Source: Scalesia atractyloides (Eukaryota > Streptophyta > Magnoliopsida > Asterales > Asteraceae). Taken from it: 64,000 nt of DNA. Below, one piece after another: positions 48,169 to 59,045 of the stretch; position 1 is the first letter of the stretch; every line of letters starts with the position of its first letter. The notes beneath the pieces were generated by a model, which ran no database searches, was not told the DNA's origin, and worked only from the letters and a program-made list of their open reading frames with translations. The DNA is taken from positions 46,633,137-46,697,136 of the forward strand of contig CAMTDV010000017.1 in the NCBI GenBank assembly GCA_947069175.1, given 5' to 3'. Made by a program: the position numbers and the translations under genes.

Positions 48169-48571
48169 TGTGAGGATCTGCACATCCAATAAGCACAAGT
48201 CCTAATTTGTTTAACCTAGTCCAAAAAGGGCAAAATTTATTTTAGATTAGTGACAATAGTTCAAGATTACTTTTCAATCTCAATGTTTCATTAATAGTTC
48301 AAATGTGTAAAGCCTGAAACAAATCCGACAGGGCTTTGCCTTATCTTTCACCAAAAATTGATCTAACACAATCACCACATGAACCTATATATAGACATTC
48401 AAGTTCGTGCGAAGCTAACCATCTATCTTTGTACGAAGTGCATCTTCGTACGAAGTGACTCTAAGCTACGTTCGTACGAAGTGAAACATACATATTCAAA
48501 ATCTAACATTCAGGCCTATTACAGACACAAACATGACTCAAAGACGTAGGCATCGGACATCTGCATCAGCA
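48169..48571 (-). repeat. 5' LTR of the minus-strand element (403 bp)
   Basis: Minus strand starts TGCTGATGCAGATG (first T-G kept, third base changed) and ends GATCCTCACA. Palindrome cores lie at 48404 (TTCGTGCGAA), 48428, 48445 and 48471 (TTCGTACGAA). A TATA-like CTATATATAG lies at 48385-48394, just downstream of them on the minus strand, so the palindromes sit in the promoter-proximal part of U3. Confidence 0.93.
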
Positions 48572-48576
48572 CTTGA

Positions 48577-50205
48577 CGACTAGAATTACGACTATTTAGT
48601 AATAGTGAGACTTTAGAAAAGTTATTAAGAATATGGTTGTAATACATGGTAACTCCGTTGTGCTCCACTAAGAACAATGATAGTTAAATATTTGATATAA
48701 GACCAATGTAAACATATTTGAAACACCAATACAAGTATGTACAAAATAACGACTAAACGACGAGCATGTATTGTAGTGTATAACGAGCCCATGCACTAAG
48801 ACTATGGCTAAATTAAGAACATACTGTTGAGTATGGTGTGGTCGTGTATTTGAAACATGGTGGCTATGGGTATGACGTGGCTAAACCATGATGGCCAAAG
48901 TAAGAGCACATGTTGCGGTATGTGATGTGACGTTAGGCTTGAACCATAATAATTAAAATGAGAATATATGTTATTGTGTATAACGAGCTCACTCCGAAAA
49001 AAGTAACCTATGTAGTAACTTATATCAGATATAAGAAAAATATACTTTGTGTGAACACGCAACACTCTGTTAACAATAGAAACAAAGGTACTTCTAGAAC
49101 CAAAACTTCATTCCAAAATGTCCAGCCACAAGAAAACACACAAGTATAGTTAAACTAGGAAGCAGTTCAGAGAATAACAATTGAAGTAGCCAATATTATG
49201 GATGCCACTCAACCAATGACTAATCCGGAGAACCAGAGAATACACTAGAGGAAAGTTTTTTGTTATTTATGACTAAGTTATAGATAAATAAGCTGGGATA
49301 AAGAAAGGTTGTACTTACATTTAAGCATGTTTTGTAACCCTCCAACCGCTGATGTCAATATAGAAGATACACAGACACACGAGTTGTTAAGTCCAATGGA
49401 ATATATCATAGACATATGCGACCGCGCAAAAACCAATAAAGTTCAATTCATAGTGCCTTGATTTCAATCAAAAGCACTTCATTATTAGAATAGTATACTA
49501 GGTACCAAAGAAAAAGACATCGCCAAGAAAATGAGTTGGGAAGAATTCACCCAAGAATTTCCTAAGAAATTATGTCCCGTAAGTGAGATAGAACAACTAG
49601 AAATAAAATTCTTCAAATTAGAATTGGTAAAATCAAATATCCAGATAATATGTCATGAAGTCTATGAAACAACTAGGTTAGTCCCTCACGTTATGGTAAC
49701 CGAGAAAAAATAATGAATCGAGTCATATGGGATTTATTACTAGAAATCTAGATGTTCATTTAAGCTAGATCCCTTAAGAATTTCTCTGATTCGTGGAAGC
49801 TAGTGTGAATATAAGCTTAGTATCAGCCATGTTTAAACCCTATTTAGATTAAGAATCCTATAATTTTAACCATACCTTTATACTCAAATGACCGGTGGGT
49901 GTCAAAAGGAGATAGTTGAAAATATTCAGAATTGTATGATAAGCTTGAAAAACAACCTAGTACCTATAGACTTGATGCCTATGAAATTGGGAGAATTCAA
50001 TGTAGTGACAGAAATAGATTGCTTAACTATTAAAAAAGTCAGTTATGCCATAAGACAATAAAACAAGTGTTAGTATAATGGAAACACATGAAATAATCTG
50101 AAAATATGTAAATGGATGTGGAAAAGAGATGAAGAAATCCTTCCCTCGGTTACTGACGATATGACAGGTGTTGAGGACGAAGCCTAATTTAAGAGGGGTA
50201 GAGTT
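48577..50205 (+). pseudogene. Ty3/gypsy gag-protease remnant
   Basis: Degenerate internal region of a gypsy element. At 49531-49713 a retrotransposon Gag segment is recognisable (MSWEEFTQEFPKKLCP, IEQLEIKFFKLEL). At 49930-50040 a segment matches the end of the gypsy retropepsin-like domain (LVPIDLMPMKLGEFNVV, then IDCL where IDWL or MDWL is usual). The part between is broken. A purine-rich GAGGGGTAGAG at 50196-50206 could be the polypurine tract. The first 600 bp have no recognisable coding content. Confidence 0.55.
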
Positions 50206-50207
50206 CT

Positions 50208-51695
50208 AACACCTTGTTTTATATACAAAAATAAAAATATATGAAACTTATACTTCATATATTGTCTAACGAGTAAGTAACAAGTAAGATGGTTATGTGA
50301 AATGTGAGATGTCTTGATGAGCTTTGACTATTATAGGAGACTGTTTAATAATATTAACAATAAAATATATTATATATGACTCTAGTCCGTTTTTAACGAA
50401 ACTTTGGTCAAATCGTAGATAAATGTATGCTCGTTCTTATGAGTGAAGCCTCTGAATTTAAATATGATAATAAAATAATATAAATTATCAACAACAATTG
50501 TGAATGAAACGTATGAAGGGAAGGTAACACACTAGCAGGACATTATGATCCCGCATCGCCAGACATTATGACGTTATGGTCCCACACCGCATGGAGGAAG
50601 GAATCGAGCTGCTAGCTACATTCTATAAATATAACATATAGTTAACCTTTAGAGTATCACTTTCTTTTAACAGGAATGCTCTAGTATAAGAGAATCCTGA
50701 GTATGCGATACGTCGTTGGGTGTTGTTAGTAGTCATTTTTTGAGCACGAGTAGGAGCTTGAGTTGGGAGACTCGACATCAAATTGTCGTAGATAATTTTA
50801 AGGTAAGTTCCAGTTTAAGTTTATGTTTAGTTATTTATGATTTATTATAAGTAGTTCTTATTAGTTTATTATTGGTAGCGTTAGTATTATTACTTTTAGG
50901 TATTAGGGTTATTGTTAGGGGTGAGTATTAGGAAGCCTAGCTTTAGTTAGGCACTGACTGATCACCCATGCTTAAATAAGCAGCGTTAACCAATATCCAA
51001 CCATATTAATAACTAGATAGGTGTGCCATTACATAACTTAGGATTATGTAATTTGTGTCAGGACCTTGAGATAAGACCTGAACATACTAGCATCTTTTAT
51101 CAACTGGTACGCAACTACCAAAAGGTGAGTTTTATGAATACTTTCAATACGTGAACATGCTTGTCCTAAACTGTAATAATATGGCATAAGTGTTGTACAC
51201 ATGTATTAGCCTGAGCATGACATACACATGATCTTTGTGGTCGATTATACATGTCGTTACAGTGGGATTTGTCGGATTTACACTCGTGTGGTGTAGGGCA
51301 TTAACTGTATGGTTATGTAAGTTACATGGTGACGTTGGGTTATGATGGCATGGGCGGGTACAAATCATGAGTAAATAATGTAATTTATATATTGTGTATA
51401 TTCATGAACTCACAAGTAATAGCTAACGCCTTTTAAGCATGTGTCACAGTAATGATGGTTAGTTTTGTGCGTATTGTTTATCTCAGATATGTGTGGCTAG
51501 TAGGATAAAGTATCGCATACTTGCTTATCTGGTAGAAATTTTTTATTTACGGCTAAGTATAGTTTGATTAAACTTTTTTACTTTTAAGTTTCCAACGTTT
51601 GTACCTTACAGTTAGTTGTATTAATAAAATAAGTGTTTCCTTGTAAGTTGATATCAATTGCGTATAGTGAATCCTTATCTGGGTGTGGTGTCATC
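50208..51695 (+). repeat. Possible gypsy LTR, degenerate
   Basis: Follows the candidate polypurine tract and opens with TAACACCTTG, as expected if TGTAACACC lost its first bases. A possible end is CTGGGTGTGGTGTCA near 51694. No gene and no target duplication found, so the limits are uncertain. Confidence 0.3.
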
Positions 51696-51711
51696 TAATT
51701 GAACCGAACCA

Positions 51712-51713
<2 letters not shown>

Positions 51714-51757
<44 letters not shown>
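51714..51757. repeat. (TA)n microsatellite
   Basis: About 22 TA units, immediately left of a MITE-like segment. Confidence 0.95.
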
Positions 51758-51760
<3 letters not shown>

Positions 51761-52257
51761 AGAGGATCATGAGAAACTACATATAAGTGAGAAAACTAAA
51801 AAACTAGCTAAAAAGCCTAAAAAATATACCAATTTTTTTACAATTTTTTTTTGCAAAAAATCGCTATTTTTTTATGTATGTAAAAACTTTTTATCAAAAA
51901 ATTAAAAAAAAAAGTTGAATTGCACATGTGCATATATGCCCCACCCAAGCTAAATGTTAAAAACTAAACTATAAAGCTAAACCCAACAACTAATGCTAAA
52001 AATTATTTTTTTAGTTAAATCGTGACTTAATAAAAAAAACAAAAAAGATTGTACAACAGTTACTACTGTGCTGCACTGCAGCAGTAATTGTTCAATTTTT
52101 TTAGTGTGCAGCAATAATTGTTGGTCAAGTATTTTAGTGACGAAATTTAGCGATAAATAAATAATTTCTTTTTGTGTGTTTTTATTTTTTTATGTATTTT
52201 TTGTTGTGTTCACACTAGCTCTCGCAATAAAAGGTGGTTCCTAACGGATTCTTATCC
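51758..52257. mobile_element. Possible MITE bounded by TA runs
   Basis: 500 bp between two TA-rich runs. The left end GGGAGAGGATC and the inverted right end GGATAAGAATC agree at 7 of 11 positions and both abut TA repeats. No coding content. Weak evidence. Confidence 0.35.
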
Positions 52258-52283
52258 TATATATATACATATATATATATATA

Positions 52284-52320
52284 CTAGTAGGAAACCCGCA
52301 AGTTGCCGCGGCGGCGATAA
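52284..52320 (-). mobile_element. Helitron-like 3' terminus
   Basis: The minus strand ends GCCGCGGCAACTTGCGGG followed 9 bases later by CTAG and T. A GC-rich hairpin just before CTRR-T is the hallmark of a Helitron 3' end. The element would extend to higher coordinates; I could not find the matching TC start, so its length is unknown. The gene fragments at 52542-54240 lie in the expected place for captured exons. Confidence 0.5.
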
Positions 52321-52541
52321 GTTACAATGCGGTACTTTTGTAGTACGTATGTCTGTATTCTTATCCGTTACATCGTGGTGATCTATCTATGTCATGAGCC
52401 TTACAAATCTTAATTTAATAATAACGAATACAATTCAAAAATAGAATTCCGTGTGTCAACTATGTTTTGGTTAGATATGCATCTTTTACAACCTGCATGC
52501 AAAACTGATTAATAAGGTAATTGCTCGCCTCAACATTATCA

Positions 52542-52589
52542 TCACTCATCAGTCTCATCCTTCTTGGCCTCAAATGGAACCTCATCAAT
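52542..52589 (-). pseudogene. Terminal exon fragment, unidentified
   Basis: After an acceptor-like pyrimidine-rich tract ending CAACAG, the minus strand reads IDEVPFEAKKDETDE and a TGA stop (52542-52544). It looks like the last exon of an acidic-ended protein. I do not recognise the gene. It could be a Helitron-captured fragment. Confidence 0.35.
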
Positions 52590-53148
52590 CTGTTGCAAGA
52601 GAAACAAAAACATGTTAAAAGAATACAAATAAAGTTTCAAAACAATTGCCGATTTACATATCCGCACTTAGATCGTAAGAAACTAAAATATAAGAATCAA
52701 TAATCACCTATCAGTTTGTTGTTCTTCGATTTCAATGTGGCACGATTAATTGTAGCGAGTGAATTTAGAGAGAGAAACGGATCAAGATTTTAGGGTTTCA
52801 TTGTAATAAGTAACAAAAGTGGATCTTCTATTTTATGTAATCCGGTCGAGTAGGATCTATTAGGATCCGCATGTGAATACAAGGAAAATGAGGTGGCTTT
52901 AAAATGATAGCACCTTATGCAACTTAAAGTTGTAATCTTTTAAAAATTCTTAAATTTTGATATTTTACTTACCTTTTTGTTATGACAAGTTAATGATTTA
53001 AACCATATACGTTGACGAAGATAATCTAAAAAAGGTGTAATAGAGCAATTTTGATATTTTACTTACCTTATTATAATAACAAATGCTGAAGTATCCAAAT
53101 AATGGTTATAAATAAAATTGCTAACTCGTTAGCCATTATTATTTTTAG

Positions 53149-53512
53149 TTACATAAATTTAAGACAATGAATATATTTTACTGGTTCAGGTGATTTGAGT
53201 TTGAGCTGCATCAAATTCAAATACAGTATATACAACAGGTGAATTTGAACTTCTATTGAGGTTTTGAAACTTGTACAACTGTTAAAAGTTTTTGATCGGA
53301 AATAACTTGCTTTTACAAAACCTTCTTCTGGAAACTGCTTGATGTACATGTGTCCCGACGTGTGGTGTCTAACTAGCTCGGAATTTCCCACCTCACCACC
53401 CACATTCGATCATTGAAGCACTATTGACTTAATATGAAAACAAGAAAGGTGGCCAGTAACCCAATACATATCCCTTTCCAAACTGCATCCCCCGATGTCC
53501 CTGTTTTTCGTC
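53149..53512 (-). pseudogene. Neprosin-like (DUF239) C-terminal pseudogene
   Basis: After an acceptor-like TTTTTGCAG (53513-53521 on the plus strand) the minus strand reads MQFGKGYVLGYWPPFLFSY, a stop, then VNSASMIE, a frameshift, then GGEVGNSE, HHTSGHMYIKQFPEEGF and KASYF. The GYWPxxLF, W/GGEV and FPEEGF-KASYF words, in this order, are characteristic of the C-terminal half of plant neprosin-domain proteins (glutamic peptidase fold, usually secreted). The internal TAA and the frameshift near 53400 show that it is dead. Only the last part of the domain is present. Confidence 0.7.
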
Positions 53513-53961
53513 CTGCAAAAAGAATGACAATAACGATTAATCTTAAAGTGATCATCTTTATTCAAAATATACAACCTATAACATGTCGATTTGGACCAAC
53601 CTAATACAAAAAATTCTAGTAAATTAAACAATTAAAGACGGTGTAAGTATTTGAATATAAGTCATGAACCTTTTGACCCGTTTCATTTTAACAATTTTTC
53701 TACATGTGATAGGGTTTATCAATGTACAAAAATCTAGATTGAAATTGCCACATCCGGTTTGGTTTGTTTAGGCTCAATTAATCCCACTTGTGTCACTCAT
53801 TATCATCTGGAACTAATATAAAGGTAAAATAATTTACTAAATATCTTGTGTTATCGTTATAACATAGCACCCTCCAACTCGTAGATCTGCAACACAAAAA
53901 CCTCCTCGATTGTTTAGTCTTTATCAATTGAGAACCTAATGCCGAGTATTTGGTTCCTCAC

Positions 53962-54240
53962 CTTGGTGCACATCATCATTTTCATCAAATGATCATCTTC
54001 ATCATCATCTAAGGCATCATTTTGATTGATCAAAGCGAGATTCGGTGCTTGTAGCTCTAAATGAATTCATACAACACAAAATGCCAAATTCAGACCCAAT
54101 GAAAACAAAGGTATAAATATATATTTTAAAGGAAAATTTTAACATATTTACCTCAGTGAGTGTACGCAACCCAGCTGACCAAATTTGACTTGGTTTTCTC
54201 AACCGTTTAGTTCGACATTTCCACAGACCCAACTAAATTT
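53962..54240 (-). pseudogene. Two exon-like fragments, unidentified
   Basis: Minus strand, about 54150-54240: MGLWKCRTKRLRKPSQIWS ending at a donor-like GAG/GTAAAT. About 53962-54056: an acidic stretch (INQNDALDDDEDDHLMKM) between an acceptor-like TTTAG and a donor AAG/GTGAGG. The arrangement suggests consecutive exons of one gene or separately captured pieces. I cannot name the gene. Confidence 0.3.
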
Positions 54241-54304
54241 ATTTATTCTGGAAACTTTTTTGTTTTTATATGCAGGTAGAAGAAATGTGCAGTTGGGAAC
54301 ATGT

Positions 54305-54415
54305 TGTAACGCTCTGTATTTTCGCGTTTATTTAATTACGTATTTATTTATTTAATACGTATTTATTAAATTATTTATCAATTATTTATTCATTTAAATT
54401 CTGAAAAAAATAATA

Positions 54416-54452
<37 letters not shown>

Positions 54453-55540
54453 CTCATTTACTATTTAATTAATTAGTTAATTAATTAATTATTTATTAAT
54501 TAAATAAGCTGTATCAAATTATTAAAATAAAGTTAACTTGGTTAACTTTGTTAAGTTTCGATTAAGATAAACAGGTTTGTAAACTAACCTAGTTAACTCA
54601 TATTAACTTAATATGGTGATAACAAGTACAGGGACTAATCCTGTAAATCTTGAAACTTCAAATTATGAAAACAGCAAAAAGAATGGGGAGACCGGGACTC
54701 GAACCCGCGACATCACACGGTTCGACTACAGCAACAACTTAACCAATTAATCACAAGCCACTAGAGTAGTGACCCTGAGAGCTAATTATGTAGAAACCTA
54801 ATTCTATTTATCCGATGTTTAAATTTTAACATGATTCCCTTGTTTGGCGCCAAAACGCGTGTTCATTATCATCATCATCGACAATCAACGGCTGTCTTTC
54901 CATTTTCCGAACCTGATTATTCGTAATTGATCCATATTAAACCCTTCCATAGTTATATCAATCATGAACCCGTTTCATTTTTCCGACCCGATTTGGTTTC
55001 GGAATCCTTATAAATACCGCACCCAACTCCTCGTTTCGTTTTCACCTCACACTCCTCAACACTCTCAATCTCCTTCACCCTCTTCTGTGTCAAGAGCAAG
55101 CCGCCGGAAAACCTGCGAATACGCCGGATATTGACGGAGAAGACGACCAGAGAACATCTGTCGCCGGAAAACTCGTTGGACACGCCTTTCGTTCGGTACC
55201 ATCTTTGACCCTCTTCTTATTCGTATGTCGTTTTCTTTTCTGTTTACATAGCGTATCAGCGTAATATACTTACATATACTTATAACATTAATATATATAT
55301 ATATATGTATGTTATCATCGCAGATGTGTTTGTTAGTATTAAACAAGTAAAGAAGATGAACCGGACATAACGTATATAACTTTTATAAACTGTATGTAGA
55401 TCCCAAACTGGGCTGTAACCCGAGTTCGAGTCCCTTTTGGGTCCGGTTTATTCGCTGTGTGGGCCGGCCGTATTGGGCCATTTTTTAGATCTATTTTTGG
55501 GCCAGAACCAACTGTTGGGCCAGACAAGTCATTACCATTA
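54305..55540 (+). repeat. Gypsy-type LTR with tRNA-like modules (3' end not found)
   Basis: Begins TGTAACGCTCTGTATTTTCG. It contains a reverse tRNA-like module (54683-54770), CGCCGGAAAAC repeats (55100-55170) and a forward B-box module (about 55385-55450) followed by TTTATTCGCTG. The same order, including the TTTATTCGCTG word after the forward module, is seen at 31398-32760, so both loci belong to one LTR family. There is no gene; short minus-strand frames here are not coding. Confidence 0.5.
54683..54770 (-). repeat. tRNA-like module, minus strand
   Basis: The reverse strand has GTGGCTTGTGATTAATTGG (A-box-like) and GCGGGTTCGAGTCCCGG (T arm with B box). The anticodon arm is not convincing. 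It is the counterpart of 31398-31475. Confidence 0.55.
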
Positions 55541-57195
55541 TTAAACTGATTAGTATTACTAAACTTTTTTTTATTATTACTGATTAAATTATTATCTATT
55601 ATCATTATTATTATTTGTATTATTATTATTTATTTTATAATTCAGTATTTTAATAATCATTATTATCATTAAAAACAAATCAGTATATATTTTTATACAT
55701 AAAAAATTGTTGAAGAAACTTATAAATCATTATTAATTATTATTATTAGAATTATTATTATTAATATTGGTACTAATAATATTATTTACTATTTATTATT
55801 GGTATTAACATTGTTATTCTAATTAGCAAGATACTATTATTTCTATCATTATTATTTTAATTATGAGCCTTTACACGTTTAATCGTAATCGAAAACGAAT
55901 GATTAAAACGCCCCTATAATCCATAAACAACTTTATACCATTCGACAACGTGACAAAAATAATAACAAGATTCTCCATCTTATTATAGGTTAAACTCATT
56001 TGTCGATGTTTCAATCTTACTCGTGTGATTCCAAGAAAACACATATTTTGTTTTCCATCACCATCACCCCTATCTGTAAACAATACATTTATATTCAAAA
56101 CTTGAACCACATAACTTATGTATTTTTACCAATCTATAAATAAGGATCGGTTACCGTGGCTCTAACTTCACGTGTAGTTGTAGCTCCAATCTTATTAACC
56201 AAAATTGGGTCCCTGTTTAGAATTTAACGTATTAGGAGCAACAGGAGTTTTAAAAAGATCTCAATCAGAGAAGTTTGCCGCTCAATGCACTTAAATTAGC
56301 TCATCTAATTCTACTTTTTATTTGCAATCATACACCTAAACAGGCATCCTCAATAATCAATACTCTGAAATCAAATCAGTCCTCAATTAACAATGCCGAA
56401 AATACACTTCGTATGTTCAAACTAAATTAAATCAACCAATCAAAATCACACAAAATTATCCACAACAAGCAACAACACCTAGGGACTCTAAACTCTTAGT
56501 ATAATCCATCACAAGTAACTATTTGCTAGCATTCACAAGCTCTAAACTCAGCAGCATCTTTGATTGCTCTGTAAACTTGACTCTTAAAAATGCAGCCAAA
56601 GATCTAAAAATAACCTGGCTTCAGTTAAGTAATTGTGCAATTTACATGTCACAACCTACTTGATGCGCCGCCTTGCTACACCTGAGCGCGCGTCTCACAC
56701 ACTTTTGACAAGAAAGGAAACCCTTATAGAACTTGAAGGTTCTGAACCTGATATATAACAAGTTTTCTTGTGGCATCTAGGCTTTCAACTTCATCTGCAG
56801 ATCAACAACATTTTAGTTGCTCACTAGATTTTAGTTTAACTGTAATCCAGCAGTGTATTGAGGCGCATCAAGGCGCAAGCGCATTTTTAAGGGGGTTTTC
56901 AGGTTTGAACGCATTTTTACAGGAGCCCCAAAAAAGCGCATTTTTAGGGGGTTTTAAGGTTTGACGCACGCGCCTTAAAACTCTTGTACAATAGGTTTTT
57001 TGGCTTGTATTTATCGGTAAAATTATATATAAACCTTATTTATAGCTATAATTTGGATAAGGGATGTCAAAAACCTAAGAGATACATATAAAAATCATAT
57101 AATCACTTTGCGTCTCGGGAACAAAAAAACCCGTGGCTTTTATGTTTATTCGCGCCTTGGTTTTAGACCTCGTCGCTTTTGTACGCCTCTCGCTT
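55541..57195. other. Noncoding, AT-rich
   Basis: 55541-55860 is dominated by TTA/ATT trinucleotides. 55861-56760 has nothing recognisable. At 56858-56985 a short unit of the form GCGCATTTTTA-GGGGGTTTT-AGGTTTGA-CGC is repeated imperfectly (near 56878 and 56935). Confidence 0.5.
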
Positions 57196-57493
57196 AGTTA
57201 ATTATTGTTTTCGTCCATGTGGTTTGTCTTAAATCACTACTTCAGTCCATTAGTTTAAAATTTGTGATTTCAGTCCTTGTGGTTTCACTTTCGTAACCAT
57301 TTCAGTCCCTGTGGTTTCACTTTCGTAACCACTTCAATCCATTTATTCTGTAAATACAGGGACTGAAATGGTTGCGAGGTGGACTGAAATGGTTACGAAA
57401 GTGAAACCACAGGGACTGAAATCGCAATTTTTAAACTAATGGACTGAAATAGTGATTTCAGACAAACCACAGGGACAAAAACAGTAATTAACT
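57196..57493. mobile_element. Fold-back MITE (298 bp)
   Basis: Near-perfect inverted repeat: AGTTAATTATTGTTTTCGTCC at 57196 pairs with GGGACAAAAACAGTAATTAACT ending at 57493, and the pairing continues through most of both arms (TGGTTTGTCTTAAATCACTA with its complement near 57455). Internal short repeats of the type GGACTGAAATGGTTACGAAAG occur. It has no coding capacity. A one-arm relative lies at 59046-59192. Confidence 0.8.
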
Positions 57494-57713
57494 CAATGTT
57501 TTTAAAATGGTTCTACCCGGCCCGGTCCTATTTCAAAGGGTGCTCGTGGATTGGTCAAGTTCCATGGTAGAGATTGTGATCTATGTGTTATGTGTATAAA
57601 AATGGACGGTAGAGATTGTGATCCGTGTGTTGTGTTTTAATATGCTTGAAGGCTTGTACAACATGCAGTAAATCAATTTTAAGAGAAGTAGCAAATAACC
57701 AAACTTGTCCTTT

Positions 57714-57719
<6 letters not shown>

Positions 57720-57746
<27 letters not shown>
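57720..57746. repeat. (TA)n microsatellite
   Basis: Uninterrupted TA run abutting the MITE that follows. Confidence 0.9.
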
Positions 57747-57750
<4 letters not shown>

Positions 57751-58107
57751 TAGAGTAAAATGAAAACTTATACGAGTTGTAAAAACTTAGAGAACTCGGC
57801 CTTAAGAAATGTTTTTTCAAAAAACAAATTTACCAAAAATCCTAAAAAAAACTTTTCCAAAAAAATAAAAAAATATTTTTTTTCATTTACAGCAGCCGTA
57901 AATGCTGTAAAAAGCGATGTCATGCTTATGTCATCATCTTTTTAAAACTGTTGTAAGGGGCTAGAAAACAGCACTTCAAATTTTTTTATAATTTTTTTCG
58001 ACAGTCTTTTCTAACATTTTAATTTATGGGTATGAAAAATATGGGGGAAAAACTCGCACGGGAAGAACAAATCTCTAAGTTCTTACAACTCGGAAGGGTT
58101 TTCCCTT
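57747..58107. mobile_element. MITE with subterminal inverted repeats
   Basis: Starts GGGTTAGAGTAAAATG right after a TA run and ends near GGGTTTTCCC. A 21-bp subterminal word CGAGTTGTAAAAACTTAGAG(A) at 57773-57793 is repeated inverted at 58072-58092 with one mismatch. About 360 bp, no genes. Confidence 0.65.
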
Positions 58108-58270
58108 GATCTTGATCCGGATTGCTTTTTTTTTTTTAAATAGGACATGTAATATATCAAGCCAAAAATAAAAAAATAATAAAAACCATGTTGATGCACT
58201 ATTGTGTTCGTCACTTGTCGAATAGGCTAGATTGAGCGTGTGTTGAATATTGTATAGATTAGAATCGAAC

Positions 58271-58696
58271 ACACGACCAAAATACGGAGTTTACAGTGTA
58301 AAAGGAAACAAGTTCGCCTGAACTTGACCTGTGGAGGTCAAGTTCGCTCGAACTTGACATGTGGTAAGACAAGTTCGGCCGAACTTGTCGTATGGTGGAC
58401 AAGTTCGCCCGAACTTGTCCTCCTATGCACATGTCAAGCGAACTTGATATGTTTCCCTATAAATAGGTGGTGTGTGTTTATTTGTCATTTAAGTTTTTGC
58501 CATCTCTACGGGGAGGTGTTGCCGGATTCTCTTCAGGAACTCCGGCAGCTGGACTTTAAAAGATGTATACTCTTTCGGTATGAATGAAGACTTCCGCTGC
58601 ATTCTACTTCTACTCCTTTCTGTAAAAACATTCTATCGAATCAGTTTACGTTTACGCATTAACTTTCGTCTAGAACTAACTGATCACGGACCTTCA
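58271..58696 (+). repeat. Copia LTR remnant carrying four regular palindromes
   Basis: CAAGTTCGCCTGAACTTG-type palindromes start at 58309, 58339, 58370 and 58400, with a shortened one at about 58435. The TATA box CTATAAATAGG follows at about 58457. The U5-like end (CGTCTAGAAC...CCTTCA at 58696) matches the LTR end at 62145-62174. No primer site or internal region follows, so it is a solo or broken LTR. The 5' limit is uncertain. Confidence 0.7.
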
Positions 58697-58833
58697 AACC
58701 AAAAAAAGATGCAACAGGTTACAGGCAAAAAAATTGTAAATGGCCAGTGTTACATTTGTTTTGCCCATAAATCATTACATCTTTTAGAAAAGTTTACTTG
58801 GCGCATTTTTTTATGGCTCGATCAAATTTTATA

Positions 58834-59045
58834 TTACATGCTCTATTTTTTTCAAAAAAATAAGAAAAAATTTTGAAACATAGATTTTGTAGGTTTTGCT
58901 CAATTCGAATGGGTTTCCAAAATATCCACACCCTACAAAATAGATAGGGTGTGGATATTTTGGAAACCATTCGAATTGAGCAAAACCTAAAAAATCTATG
59001 TTTCAAATTTTTTCTTATTTTTTTGAAAAAAAATAGAGCATGTAA
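58834..59045. repeat. Long near-perfect hairpin (about 100-bp arms)
   Basis: TTACATGCTCTATTTTTTT at 58834 pairs with the complement ending at 59045; the arms 58834-58935 and 58945-59045 are almost fully complementary around a 9-base loop. It includes AGGTTTTGCTCAATTCGAAT on one arm and its complement on the other. No coding content. Confidence 0.9.

Larger units (their letters stand above)
34847..48571 (-). mobile_element. Complete Sirevirus-like copia element, 13.7 kb
   Basis: Both LTRs, primer site, polypurine tract and a perfect target-site duplication CTTGA (34842-34846 and 48572-48576) are present. Reading on the minus strand the order is 5' LTR, primer site, palindrome-containing leader, gag, protease, integrase, RT, RNase H, conserved noncoding block, palindromes, ORF3, polypurine tract and 3' LTR. 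All genes are interrupted. It is structurally the most complete element in the window and the best reference for the truncated plus-strand relatives. Confidence 0.93.

Noticed and set aside
48808..49149. Frames on both strands near the left part of the gypsy remnant
   Set aside because: No motif and no consistent coding signal; the recognisable gag starts later at 49531.
53413..53512. A tail-anchored membrane protein end (ICIGLLATFLVFILSQ in another frame)
   Set aside because: The neighbouring frame gives a run of neprosin-specific words that continues past the break at 53400, a much better explanation.
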